Part shown: positions 24,694-33,562 of the stretch, piece after piece
Layout: each line of letters begins with the position of its first letter
How positions within the stretch are numbered: the first letter of the stretch is position 1
Assembly: GCF_039541575.1 (NCBI RefSeq)
Contig: NZ_BAABGM010000007.1
Coordinates: forward strand, 171,063 to 235,062
Direction of reading: 5' to 3'
Source of the DNA: Fodinibacter luteus
Lineage (GTDB): Bacteria; Actinomycetota; Actinomycetes; Actinomycetales; Dermatophilaceae
DNA: 64,000 nucleotides
Notes under the pieces: model-generated
The model's input: only the letters and a program-made list of their open reading frames with translations
The model's database searches: none
Told to the model about the DNA's origin: nothing
Position numbers and translations under genes: made by a program

Positions 24694-27600
24694 TCAGGCG
24701 AGGTCGGGGCAGGTGGGCCGCACCGGCTGACCCGGAAGGATGACGGCGGACTCCTCGGGGGTGAGGTTGCGCCCCGCGGCGCTGCACGCGGCATCCACCC
24801 AGTCGTCGGGGTCGGTCGAGATCTCCGCCATGCCGACCTCCTCGAAGAAGACGCGTAGCGTCCGTGCGTCCGGTGAGTACGTCAGCCAGCCGAACCTGCC
24901 GGTCTCGGTCACCGGCTGGCCGTACGGGCGCCACGTGCGGGTGTCCCACAGAGTGACGTCGCCGTCGCTGCCGATGCTCGCCAGGATGCGCCCGTCCGGG
25001 CTCACCTCGAGGTCGGGCACCCAGCCGCCGGTGATCAGCCGCGGTGGGGCGACGGCCCCGAGGGTCTCCGCCGACACGACGTGGAGCCAGCCGGAGTCCG
25101 ACCCCGCAGCGATGCTCGACGAGTCCGCCGACCAGGCGAGCCCGAGGACCATGTCCTCCCCGGCGACCGAGCCGCGTCGGACGACCGTGCCGCGTGCGAC
25201 GTCGACCAGGACGACCTCGTCGTTGCGGGCCAGGGCGACCAGCCGGCCGTCGGGTGAGGCTTCTGCGCCGGTGAGCCACTCCAGGTGGTCGGCGTCCGCC
25301 AGCGGGACGGGCTGCCCGACGACCGTGCGCGACGGGAGGTCGATCACCACGTACCCGGGTCTCCCGTTGACCACGGCGCGCCGCCCGTCCGGAGTCACGG
25401 CGATGGCATGGACCGGCCAGGGCAGCTCGATGACCTCGCGCTGTTCGCGGGTGGCGACGTCGAAGATCGCGACAGCTCCACGGTCGGCGATCATCCGCTC
25501 CTCGGCACGCACGAAGCCCTCCACGCCGACGAGCGCGGTCGTCGCGTCCCCCGTGATGGCGACGGCCGTCGCCTGGAACTCCGCGCCGGCGGGCCAGCCC
25601 GTGGTCTCGCCGGGCACGTCGTGGACCAGCTCACCGAGGTCCCGGCCGGTCGCAAGGTCGGTGAGGTGTGCCCTGTTCGGGTCGTCGTCCACCACGTCGA
25701 GGTAGACGCCCCGCCCCGAGGACGAGCTGGAGTCGCCCGTGTGCGGCTGGGGGTCGGAGGGCCGGGTCGCGATCGGCGTCCGGGTGCCGGAGAGGTCGAA
25801 GCCGATCGCGGTGCCGTCCCGGCCGGCGGTCCACACCATCTCGCCACCGGCACCGGCGAAGCGGGCCGCCATGACAGCCCCGCTGTGCCCGCTGGCCTCG
25901 ACCCCGAGCTGCATCGTGGCGGGGTCGAGCAGCTGGATGCCGTCGTCCGTCGTCACCGCGATCCGTCCGCTGTCCGGCGACCACGCGGTATCCCGGACGA
26001 ACGCCGGCACCCGGACCCAGGGCGTGCGACGGGTCGGGTCCGCGGTGGTGGCGACCCGAAGGTCGGTCCCGCCCTCGACCCGCCGGATGAGGACGAGGCG
26101 TGACCCGTCGGGCGAGAACGCGAAGGGAACGCCGTCGACCTCGGTGTCGCCGCGCCCTGGGTGGCGGGGGTCGAAGAGCATCCCCGTCGTGCCCGGCGCG
26201 TCGGGCTGGTCGCGGCTGAGCCGGCCGTCGGGCCACACGCGGAAGAACTCGGTGTCCCCCAGCACCGCCGGCCACTCGACCGCGTCGAGCACCGCCCCGC
26301 TCGCCGGGTCGAGGGTGATGGCGTGGGTCTCCGTTCCCACGACGTAGCGGCCGTCCGCGCGCAGACCACCGCCACCGGCCCACTCCGACGCCCCCGGGGC
26401 CACCCCCTCGAGGTCGCGCATCTCCCACTCCTGCTCGCCGGTGGCCGCGTCGAACCGGACGACACCTGAGTCCCCGGCGAACTCGAGGACGATGACTCCT
26501 CGCCCGTCGGAGGTGGCTGCGGGCGTGCCCACCTGCCCGCCGCCGTCGACCTCCGTCGTCCAGCGCACCCGGCCCGACTCGGTGTCGATCGCGTGCAACG
26601 TCGGGCTGTTCTCCCCGACGTAGACGGTGCTCCCGTCGGGGCTGGTGTCGATGTACAGGAAGCGGTTCGGCGTGCGAACCCGGTGGACCACCTGCGGCTG
26701 CCGGGCGAGCAGGGTGAGCAGGGCGCCGTAGGTCTCCGGGCTCTGCTCGAGCCTCGTCGACTCGACCGCCGCGAGCAGCGCGGTGTCGGGGTACTCGATG
26801 TTGAGGGCGGATGCCGCGAGCCGTTTCGCCTCCGCGGAGACGGTGGCGGCCTGTGCCTCCTGCTGCGACCGCCACGCGAGCAGCCCCGCCACGAGGGCCA
26901 CGACGAGGACGGCGCCGATGCCGGCGACGAGCCAGCGCAGGCGGCGGTTCTGCCGCGCGGTCGAGGCGGCCCGTTCCTGCGTCTCGCGCTGCTCGGCGTC
27001 GAGAACGTCCCGGCCCGCGGTGAGGAAGTCGTGCTCGACCGGCGTCAGCTCGTCCGGCCGGGTCTCGGCGACCTCCAGCCCCGACGCGAGCCGGGTGCCC
27101 GTCCACAGCCCCGACGGCTCGCGGCCTTCGGCGTCCCACTCCGCCGCCGCGACGGCGAGGCGGCGCTGGACGGCCCGCCCCGCGGCATCCTCGACGAGCC
27201 ACGTGCGCAACCTCGGCCACTCGCGGAACAGCGCCTCGTGCGCCACCTCGACGTGTCCGTCGGACACGGTGAGCAGCCGCGCCGCGGCCAGCTCTTCCAC
27301 GACCTGACGAATCCCGCTGTGCGGCAACGACTCGACCTCGCCCAGGGGCACGCGACGGCGCGTCACCCCCGCCCCGTCGCCGGTGCCGGTCAGCCGCAGG
27401 AGGAGCAGGCGCGTCGCGGCCTGCTGGGTGGGGGAGAGGCCGGCGAAGGTCTCCTCGGCGAGGGTCGCGATCGCCCCGCTCAGCCCGCCGAGCCCCACGT
27501 ATGCCGAGTACGTCAGGGCCGACCCGTCGCGCCGCTCCCAGAGCTGCGCCATCGCGGTGGACAGCAGCGGCAGGAGACCCGGCTCGTCACCCGCGTCGCT

Positions 27601-29772
27601 GACCACGGTGTCGGCCAGGCCGTCGTCGAGCACCAGCCGGGCCGAGGCCGCGGGTCGCTCCACCGCGCGTCGCACCTCGGCCGGCGTCATCGGACCGACG
27701 AGCACCGTGCCGTCGTTGACGAGGGCGCGCAGGGCGTCGTGGTCGGCGAGCTCGCCCATGAAGTCGGCGCGCACGGCGAGCACGACGCTCACCGACGACC
27801 TCGGGTCGGTCGCGAGCTCGGTCAGGGTGTCGAGGAACTGCGTGCGCTCACCGTGGTCCGCGCAGACCGTCCACACCTCCTCGAACTGGTCGACGGCCAC
27901 GACCGTGCGCCCCTCCTGCTCACCGGATGCCGTGACGAGGTGGGTCAGCAGGTCGGCCACCTCGTCGCGCCCGGTCGGGCCGAGGGAGCGACGGGCGAGC
28001 TCGCGCATCGGATGGGCCCCGGGCCGCAGCGTGACGACCCGCCAGCCACCGCTTCCGGGCAGCACATCGGCGGCCAGTGCCGCCAGCAGCCCGGCCCGCA
28101 ACGCCGACGACTTGCCCGACCCCGACGCCCCGACGAGGGCCAGCAGCCGGCTGCCGGCGAGGCGCGCCACGAGCTCGGCCACGAGCCGCTCGCGGCCCGC
28201 GAACCACCGGGCGTCGTCGACGTCGTACGACGCGAGGCCCCGCCACGGGCAGACCCGAGGGTCGGGGGGCTCGGCGTCGGAGGTCGTGTCACGCAGCCGG
28301 GCGACGCTGTCCGTGAGCTCGGCCCGGGCGCTCGCGAGCTCCGCGCTCGTCGACCCGGTCGTGGCCGCGGCGACCTCGACCCGCTGCACCGCCCGGGCAC
28401 GGGCCACGTCGACCGCTGCCTCGTGCACGGCACCGGGCCAACCGCCGGTGCGCGCGTGCACCTCCTGCGCGACGCGGGTCGCGTCCTCGGCCGGGACGTA
28501 GTCGGCGACGACCTGGCGCACCTCGTGCGGCGACAGCGGCCGCAGCTCGACGACTTCCGCACCCGCCGGCACGGACCCGAGGTGCCCCGTGAGGCGCACG
28601 GTCAGCGTTGCCGGGACATCGGCCTCGGTGTGGTCGGAGACGAGGAGCACCGGGATGCCGTTGAGCGGCTCCGCCCCGGTCGTGACGTCCGGCACCTCGG
28701 GGGTCAGGGCACCCACGCCGCCGGACGCAACGGGGCGGCCCGAGTCGTGCGTGTGGGTCGCCTCCGACCGGTAGCGCACGACGGCCCCTTCGCGGGCCAC
28801 CTCGGCCGCGAGCGCCGCGGCGAGCGCGGTCCCGCCCCCTCCCTCGGGGCCGCGGACCACCACCGTCCCGGGGCGGCCACGCACCGCGGCCTGCCACGCC
28901 TGGCGCAGCCGGCCGAGCTCCTCGTCACGACCGACGAGGGCCCGCGCGGGGCGCAGCTCCGCAGGCAGGGCAGCGCGCACCGTCGGCGAGCCCAGGGTCG
29001 GGTCGTGCGCGAGCACCCGCGCGTGCACGGCCCGCAGTCCCGGCCCCGGGTCGACCCCCAGCTCGTCGGCCAGCACGGACCGGGCCCGCTCGTACGCCCC
29101 GAGGGCGTCACCCTGCCGGCCGGCCCGGTAGAGCGCGGTGACGAGCATCTCCCACAGCCGCTCGCGCATCGGGTGCTCACCGACGAGGCGCTCGAGCTCG
29201 GGCACGGCCGCGGAGGCACGACCGAGCGCGAGCTCGGCGGCGATGCGCTCCTCGGTCGCTCCGAGGCGCAGCTCGTCGAGCCGGCGGGCCTCGGCGGCGG
29301 CGAACGCGGCACCCTCGAACCCCGCGTACGCCGGTCCGCGCCACAGTGCCAGCGCCTCGGTGAGGGTGGCGGCGGCGTGCTCGGGTCGCCCGTCCGCCAG
29401 CGCTCGCTCGCCGATGCGGGCCAGGCGGGCGAAGCGCTCGGCGTCCACCTGCGACGGGTCGAGGGCCAGGCGGTAGCCGGGGCCCTCGGTGAGCAGCAGG
29501 GTGGGCGTGCCGGCGCGGTCGGGCTCGAGGGCGTTGCGCGCCCGCAGCACGAAGGTCTGCAGCGACTTCGCGGCGCTCGCGGGCGGTTCCTCGCCCCACA
29601 GCGTGTCGACGAGCTCGCTCGTCGGGACGAGCCGCCCGCCCGCGGCGACGAGCCGAGCGAGCAGGAGTCTCTCCTTGGCCCCCCGGATCTCGATGGTGCC
29701 CCGCGACCCCTCCACCCGGAGGGGCCCGAGGACCGAGAAGTCCACGGGCTCACTGTAGGGATGCTGGGTCAC
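24694..29772 (-). CDS. BTAD/SARP-type regulator with STAND ATPase, membrane helix and WD40-like propeller
   Basis: A protein of 1692 residues. Residues 1-95 are an OmpR/SARP winged helix (SVLGPLRVEGSRG), followed by the BTAD helical repeats to about 260. A first ATPase-like region has a degenerate P-loop, GPEGGGGTAL, with Gly replacing the lysine. A second, nSTAND1-type ATPase has an intact Walker A, GASGSGKSS (about residue 547), and a Walker B VAVDQFEEVW. A membrane helix follows at about 944-966. The last 700 residues contain repeated beta strands typical of WD40/quinoprotein propellers (VSPDGRILASIGSDGDVTLW). It is probably a signal-sensing transcription regulator whose propeller lies outside the membrane. 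GTG start after GAAAGG. Two secreted-protein genes precede it on the same strand. Confidence 0.85.
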   Translation of the reverse strand: MTQHPYSEPVDFSVLGPLRVEGSRGTIEIRGAKERLLLARLVAAGGRLVPTSELVDTLWGEEPPASAAKSLQTFVLRARNALEPDRAGTPTLLLTEGPGYRLALDPSQVDAERFARLARIGERALADGRPEHAAATLTEALALWRGPAYAGFEGAAFAAAEARRLDELRLGATEERIAAELALGRASAAVPELERLVGEHPMRERLWEMLVTALYRAGRQGDALGAYERARSVLADELGVDPGPGLRAVHARVLAHDPTLGSPTVRAALPAELRPARALVGRDEELGRLRQAWQAAVRGRPGTVVVRGPEGGGGTALAAALAAEVAREGAVVRYRSEATHTHDSGRPVASGGVGALTPEVPDVTTGAEPLNGIPVLLVSDHTEADVPATLTVRLTGHLGSVPAGAEVVELRPLSPHEVRQVVADYVPAEDATRVAQEVHARTGGWPGAVHEAAVDVARARAVQRVEVAAATTGSTSAELASARAELTDSVARLRDTTSDAEPPDPRVCPWRGLASYDVDDARWFAGRERLVAELVARLAGSRLLALVGASGSGKSSALRAGLLAALAADVLPGSGGWRVVTLRPGAHPMRELARRSLGPTGRDEVADLLTHLVTASGEQEGRTVVAVDQFEEVWTVCADHGERTQFLDTLTELATDPRSSVSVVLAVRADFMGELADHDALRALVNDGTVLVGPMTPAEVRRAVERPAASARLVLDDGLADTVVSDAGDEPGLLPLLSTAMAQLWERRDGSALTYSAYVGLGGLSGAIATLAEETFAGLSPTQQAATRLLLLRLTGTGDGAGVTRRRVPLGEVESLPHSGIRQVVEELAAARLLTVSDGHVEVAHEALFREWPRLRTWLVEDAAGRAVQRRLAVAAAEWDAEGREPSGLWTGTRLASGLEVAETRPDELTPVEHDFLTAGRDVLDAEQRETQERAASTARQNRRLRWLVAGIGAVLVVALVAGLLAWRSQQEAQAATVSAEAKRLAASALNIEYPDTALLAAVESTRLEQSPETYGALLTLLARQPQVVHRVRTPNRFLYIDTSPDGSTVYVGENSPTLHAIDTESGRVRWTTEVDGGGQVGTPAATSDGRGVIVLEFAGDSGVVRFDAATGEQEWEMRDLEGVAPGASEWAGGGGLRADGRYVVGTETHAITLDPASGAVLDAVEWPAVLGDTEFFRVWPDGRLSRDQPDAPGTTGMLFDPRHPGRGDTEVDGVPFAFSPDGSRLVLIRRVEGGTDLRVATTADPTRRTPWVRVPAFVRDTAWSPDSGRIAVTTDDGIQLLDPATMQLGVEASGHSGAVMAARFAGAGGEMVWTAGRDGTAIGFDLSGTRTPIATRPSDPQPHTGDSSSSSGRGVYLDVVDDDPNRAHLTDLATGRDLGELVHDVPGETTGWPAGAEFQATAVAITGDATTALVGVEGFVRAEERMIADRGAVAIFDVATREQREVIELPWPVHAIAVTPDGRRAVVNGRPGYVVIDLPSRTVVGQPVPLADADHLEWLTGAEASPDGRLVALARNDEVVLVDVARGTVVRRGSVAGEDMVLGLAWSADSSSIAAGSDSGWLHVVSAETLGAVAPPRLITGGWVPDLEVSPDGRILASIGSDGDVTLWDTRTWRPYGQPVTETGRFGWLTYSPDARTLRVFFEEVGMAEISTDPDDWVDAACSAAGRNLTPEESAVILPGQPVRPTCPDLA

Positions 29773-29898
29773 GGTCGCGGGCCTTTCGGGAGTTCAGGTG
29801 AGGTGTGTGGCGCCGGGCGGTGCCCTGTGGATGCCGGGTGGTGGTGGCCCCCGCTCCGCCACCACCCGGCATCCGGTCGGGTGGTCCTCCGATCCCGA

Positions 29899-30408
29899 TC
29901 AGGCGAAGGCCGAGCACATCAGCTCGACGTCCTCGCGCTGACCCACCGAGGTGGCGACCACCTCGGTGTCACCGTCGATGAGGACGACCTCGTAGCCGGC
30001 GAAGATGGTCACGGTGCCCGCTCCGGGGACCAGGCGGTTGGTGACCCCGACGCGGCGCATCTCGGCGGTGCCGTCGTCGGCGAAGGTCCAGTGCTCCGGC
30101 CCGCGGGTCGCCCCGTGCACGGTGATGCCGTTCGCGGTCGAGGTGCTGCGGAAGCGGTAGTTGCGGATCTCCCGCGTGACGTGTCCCTCGTCGTCGGTCC
30201 AGGTCACGACGTTGTAGCTGCCCCACACGTGCAGGTCGACGGGGAAGCCGCAGACCTCGCTGTAGTAGGGGTGTGCGGGGATCGTGAAGTCGACGTCCTC
30301 GACCGTGTGGGTGGGGCCGGCCGCCTGCGCGGGCGCGGCGACGACGGCGCTGCCCGCGGCGAGCGCCGCGGTCGAGAGGGCGGTGGCGATGAGGCGACGT
30401 GCGGACAT
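29899..30408 (-). CDS. Small secreted protein 1 (unknown function)
   Basis: A protein of 169 residues with a clear signal peptide, MSARRLIATALSTAALAAGS ending APAQA, and a mature beta-rich domain of about 140 residues. Two cysteines (EVCGF near the start, ELMCSAFA at the end) could form a disulfide joining the ends. No family is recognised. The ATG at 30408 follows AAGGAG; the longer frame to 30456 has no ribosome site. It lies 126 bp ahead of the STAND regulator on the same strand and may be its partner or target. Confidence 0.78.
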   Translation of the reverse strand: MSARRLIATALSTAALAAGSAVVAAPAQAAGPTHTVEDVDFTIPAHPYYSEVCGFPVDLHVWGSYNVVTWTDDEGHVTREIRNYRFRSTSTANGITVHGATRGPEHWTFADDGTAEMRRVGVTNRLVPGAGTVTIFAGYEVVLIDGDTEVVATSVGQREDVELMCSAFA

Positions 30409-30524
30409 CGGGGTCTCCTTGGCTCGGCGGACGCGGGGTCCGACTGGGGTGGGCACGTGCTGTGCCCGGTGCTCCAGAGGCTGGTGCCGGCCGGTCGCGA
30501 CCGGGTCGTGACCTGGTCGCGGTC

Positions 30525-30575
30525 ACCGCGGCGAGGGCGGAAGTGGTCGGCCGTGGCAGCCACTTCCGCCCTCAC
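30525..30575. repeat. Intergenic repeat family, copy C, with 14-bp hairpin
   Basis: GAGGGCGGAAGTGG (30533-30546) pairs perfectly with CCACTTCCGCCCTC around a 13-base loop. The core GGCGAGGGCGGAAGTGGTCG matches copies A, B and D, and the bases before it (ACCTGGTCGCGGTCACCGCG) resemble those before copy B. Unlike A and B, here the core itself forms the stem. It lies between the two secreted-protein genes. Confidence 0.7.
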
Positions 30576-30617
30576 GCCGAGTGATCTCGGGGATCCGCCG
30601 GGCAGGGTCGGGGCACC

Positions 30618-30965
30618 TCACAGGCCGTGGCGACGGAACGCGGTCAGAGCGTCCTGCTCGGGGCTGGCGCCCTCGGGCGTCTCGGTGACGAGCGCGGAGC
30701 TGACCCCGGCGTTGACGGCCGTGGTGGCGGCGCCGCCCGACCTCATCCAGCCGGGGGCGGCGACGCCGTTCCCGGTGAGGTCGTCGCAGCGGACGAGCTG
30801 GCTGCCGACCCGCTCGAGCGAGCAGCTCGACGAGGCCTGGCCCTTCGGGGCGCTGGTGCGGGTGCCGACGTCCTGGCCGGCGGACGCCGAGGTGGCGCCG
30901 GCGAGGACGATGAGTGCGGCTGCGGCGGTGGGGGCGAGCAGCTGGCGGGCGGTGTGACGGATCAT
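30618..30965 (-). CDS. Small secreted protein 2 (unknown function)
   Basis: A protein of 115 residues: a signal peptide (MIRHTARQLLAPTAAAALIV ending TSASA), then a short Ser/Gly/Ala-rich mature part with two cysteines about 13 residues apart (SSSCSLERV and LVRCDDLTG). No family is recognised. The ATG at 30965 follows GGGAGAAA; the longer frame to 31388 runs through the repeat region and into the divergent gene. It is the first of three same-strand genes ending with the STAND regulator. Confidence 0.68.
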   Translation of the reverse strand: MIRHTARQLLAPTAAAALIVLAGATSASAGQDVGTRTSAPKGQASSSCSLERVGSQLVRCDDLTGNGVAAPGWMRSGGAATTAVNAGVSSALVTETPEGASPEQDALTAFRRHGL

Positions 30966-31069
30966 GACGTTTCTCCCTGGTGTGGTGGACGAAGTGTCCG
31001 GTGCTTCCTGCGGGGCGGTGGTGCCCGCTGGGAAGGAGCGTGGGCCGGGGTGGTCGCCGCCCGACCGCG

Positions 31070-31203
31070 ACTCGGTCGGGGCGGGACGCCACCTGGTCGC
31101 GGTCTGGTCGCGACTGACCGCCGCGAGTGCGGACGTGGTCGCTCGGGGGTGTCCGGTGATGCACGGCGCGCGACAGAGCGCGCGCACTGCATCACCGGAG
31201 GCC
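31070..31203. repeat. Intergenic repeat family, copy B, with 11-bp hairpin
   Basis: The element contains ACCTGGTCGCGGTC, then GACCGCCGCGAGTGCGGACG and TGGTCGCTCG. It ends in a hairpin in which CCGGTGATGCA pairs with TGCATCACCGG around a GCGCG-rich loop. It is closely similar to copy A over its whole core-plus-hairpin length. It occupies the divergent gap between secreted protein 2 and the MDR oxidoreductase, ending just upstream of the latter's leaderless start. Confidence 0.75.
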
Positions 31204-31260
31204 GTGGAGAGCAGCGCCGACGTGGAGACCAGCCCCGACCCGGGGAGTAGCGTCCGTCCA

Positions 31261-32238
31261 ATGAGGGCGGCGGTGAGCGAGCGGTACGGACCCCCCGAGG
31301 TCGTGCGCGTCCGCGACGGTGTCGAGGTCCCCTTCGTCGGCCCCGACGACGTGCTCGTGCAGGTCCGGGCGACGACGGTCAACCGCACCGACTGCAGTTA
31401 CCGCGGTGCCCACCCGTTCTTCATGCGCGGCGTGTCGGGGGTGCGCCGGCCGAGGACCTCCATCTGGGGCACCGAGTACGCCGGCGTCGTCGAGCGCGTC
31501 GGGCGCGAGGTGACCCGGTTCGCACCCGGCGACGAGGTCTTCGGGTACGCCGAGGGCCGGTTCGGGGCGCACGCCGAGTACGTCGCGGTGAGCGTCACCT
31601 CGCTCGTGGCCGCGGTGCCCACCGGCGTCGACCTCCAGACGGCGGCGGCCTCGACCGAGGGCGGGCACTACGCCCTGTCCGCGATCCGCCGGGCCGGCCT
31701 CGAGCCCGGTCAGCGGGTGCTCGTCAACGGAGGTACCGGCGCCATCGGCTCTGCGGCGGTGCAGCTGCTCGCCGACCTCGGCGCGCACGTCACGGCCACC
31801 GCGCCAACCGCGCACGTCGAGCTCGTGCGCGGCCTGGGTGCCGCGGACGTCGTCGACCACGAGACCCACGACTTCACCCGCACCGGGCGCACCTACGACG
31901 CCGTCCTCGACATGGTCGGCAAGAGCACCTTCCAGGCGTGCCGGCGGATCCTCGTGCCGGGCGGGGTCTACGTCTCGTCCGACCTCGGGCCCTTCGCCCA
32001 GAACCTCGCGCTGCCGCTCGCGACGAGGGTCGGGCGCCAGCGCCGCCGCCGGGTCGTCTTCCCGCTGCCGATCGAGACGCCGGAGGCGCTCGAGTACCTG
32101 CGCGCCCGCCTCGAGAGCGGCGCCTACCGGCCGGTCCTCGACCGCACCTACCCGCTCGAGGACATCGTCGACGCCTACCGCTACGTCGAGAGCGGCCGCA
32201 AGGTCGGCAACGTCGTCATCGCCGTCCGCGACCGCTGA
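31261..32238 (+). CDS. MDR-family zinc-free alcohol dehydrogenase / quinone reductase
   Basis: An NADP-dependent oxidoreductase of 325 residues in the medium-chain dehydrogenase superfamily. The GroES-like half (residues 1-120) has VNRTDCSYRGAHPF and the conserved FAPGDEVFGYAEG. The Rossmann half has the dinucleotide motif VNGGTGAIGSAAVQL, with SGRKVGNVVIAV closing the protein. The zinc-binding cysteines of classical alcohol dehydrogenases are absent, which fits quinone reductases. The ATG lies seven bases after TAGCGT (31248-31253), so a leaderless message is likely. The true substrate is unknown. Confidence 0.88.
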   Translation: MRAAVSERYGPPEVVRVRDGVEVPFVGPDDVLVQVRATTVNRTDCSYRGAHPFFMRGVSGVRRPRTSIWGTEYAGVVERVGREVTRFAPGDEVFGYAEGRFGAHAEYVAVSVTSLVAAVPTGVDLQTAAASTEGGHYALSAIRRAGLEPGQRVLVNGGTGAIGSAAVQLLADLGAHVTATAPTAHVELVRGLGAADVVDHETHDFTRTGRTYDAVLDMVGKSTFQACRRILVPGGVYVSSDLGPFAQNLALPLATRVGRQRRRRVVFPLPIETPEALEYLRARLESGAYRPVLDRTYPLEDIVDAYRYVESGRKVGNVVIAVRDR

Positions 32239-32250
32239 CCCGACCCGCCG

Positions 32251-32841
32251 TCACCGGAGCGTGCGGCGCATGACGATGCGCGGCATGCCGCTCGCCACGG
32301 CATCCGTCGTGCCGACGACCTCGAAGCCGGAGCGCTCGAACATCGACCGCGTACCGACGAACGCCATCGTCGTGTCCATCCGTCCCGGCGGGTCGACGGG
32401 GTACGCCTCGACGGCCGGTGCGCTGTTCGCCGCCGCGTACGCGACCGCCCCCTCGAGGAGGTGGCCGGTCACGCCCTTCCTGCGGTGGCCGCCGCGGACG
32501 ACGACGCACACGATGCTCCACACCGGCACGTCGTCGACCGGGCGGATGAGCTTCGACCGCGCCAGCCGCGGGATCTGCGCCCGCGGGCCGATGTTGCACC
32601 AGCCCACCGGGACGCCGTCGAGGTAGGTGACGACCCCGGGCGGGTGCTCGCGCTCGCACAGCGCACGCATCGCCTGCTCCCGGCTGCCGTGGCCCAGCTG
32701 CTCGATGTCCTTGGCCTGCAGGCGGTGCGACAGGCACCAGCAGTGCGACTCGCGCCGGTTGGGGTTGATGACGTCGGCGAAGTCCTCGAACCGGTCGGGC
32801 GTCACCGGATGGCTCTCCCACACGTGGTCGTCGTCGCCCAT
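32251..32841 (-). CDS. GNAT acetyltransferase
   Basis: A protein of 196 residues. It starts MGDDDHVWESHPVTPDRFED and contains a cysteine-rich segment (SHCWCLSHR), a GNAT core VWSIVCVVVRGGHRRKGVTG holding the acetyl-CoA loop RRKGVTG, and the C-terminal FVGTRSMFERSGFEVV. This matches the GNAT group in which CWCxxxR precedes the core. Substrate unknown. The ATG at 32841 was chosen because the homologous domain starts there; a frame reaching 32979 lacks support. It converges on the MDR gene with 12 bp between stops. Confidence 0.85.
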   Translation of the reverse strand: MGDDDHVWESHPVTPDRFEDFADVINPNRRESHCWCLSHRLQAKDIEQLGHGSREQAMRALCEREHPPGVVTYLDGVPVGWCNIGPRAQIPRLARSKLIRPVDDVPVWSIVCVVVRGGHRRKGVTGHLLEGAVAYAAANSAPAVEAYPVDPPGRMDTTMAFVGTRSMFERSGFEVVGTTDAVASGMPRIVMRRTLR

Positions 32842-32999
32842 GGGTCCAGCCAACCACCGACCCCCGACACGCGGCATCCGACCTCGCACCACGGATGCCG
32901 TGCCCCACGGCCCCCGAGAGGGCTCGCGTGGCGCCCGCGTCCCGCAGGTCCCGTGTGTCGCAGCGGTATCAGCCGGCATCCTCGGTCCTCTTGCCGGGC

Positions 33000-33188
33000 A
33001 TGAGGACCTTGACCCGCCGGCGGACCGCCCGCCGCAGCCACCACCCCGCCGTCGCGTGCGACGCGCTCGGGCGCTGGCACTGGGAGTGCACCTGCGGCGC
33101 CGGCGCCCGGGGCGGGTCCAGCACGACCGACTGGCACTGGATGGTCACCGCCGCGCTCGTGCACCAGGGCTCCTGCCCGGGGGAGTAG
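33000..33188 (+). CDS. Small hypothetical protein
   Basis: A possible protein of 62 residues, Arg-rich at its start (MRTLTRRRTARRSHH) and then WHWECTCGAGARGGSSTTDW, with three cysteines and several Trp/His that could form a small metal site. It lies between the divergent GNAT gene and the nrdR promoter region. No ribosome site is obvious and no family is recognised, so it may be spurious; the orderly C-terminal half argues that it is real. Confidence 0.45.
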   Translation: MRTLTRRRTARRSHHPAVACDALGRWHWECTCGAGARGGSSTTDWHWMVTAALVHQGSCPGE

Positions 33189-33343
33189 GGCGCCCGGTCC
33201 TGCGGCCCCGCGGGGTCGAGATGACGAGCCACCCGCCGAAAGGCCCAGATCTGGTGCCTCTGGTGCCACACGAGCCCCACCAGTGGTGCCCAGCCACGCG
33301 CCGACACGCCCAAGCGCGAGGCGCGCGGACGGCATCCCACGCC

Positions 33344-33469
33344 TGTGACCTGCACAAACGCGCCCGACGCGCCGGGTTCGACCGAAGCGCTTGCGTTCCA
33401 GGTCACAACGGGATTAGATGGCCACTACATCTAGTGGTTACACCGATGTAGTTCGTCCACATCTTGTGC
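33344..33469 (+). promoter_or_regulatory. nrdR-nrdJ promoter with two NrdR boxes
   Basis: TTGCGT (33391-33396) and TTAGAT (33414-33419), 17 bp apart, form the promoter. The palindrome CCACTACATCTAGTGG (33422-33437) matches the 16-bp NrdR box and covers the start site. A second, weaker box, CGTCCACATCTTGTGC (33454-33469), begins exactly 32 bp later, three helical turns, the usual spacing of paired NrdR boxes. An inverted pair, TGTGACCTG (33344-33352) and CAGGTCACA (33399-33407), brackets the promoter; its meaning is unknown. The rest of 33189-33562 shows nothing else. Confidence 0.8.
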
Positions 33470-33562
33470 ACACGAAACAACGGTTCTCCACAGGTTGTTC
33501 ACATCAGTGTCCACCGGGTCGTCCACAAGGCGACCACCAGCTCCGCCGAGGGGGTCCCGCCG

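Noticed and set aside
26593..30957. Plus-strand open frame of 1454 codons opposite the STAND gene
   Set aside because: It is the antisense shadow of the STAND gene in high-GC DNA, with no domains, ribosome site or plausible composition.
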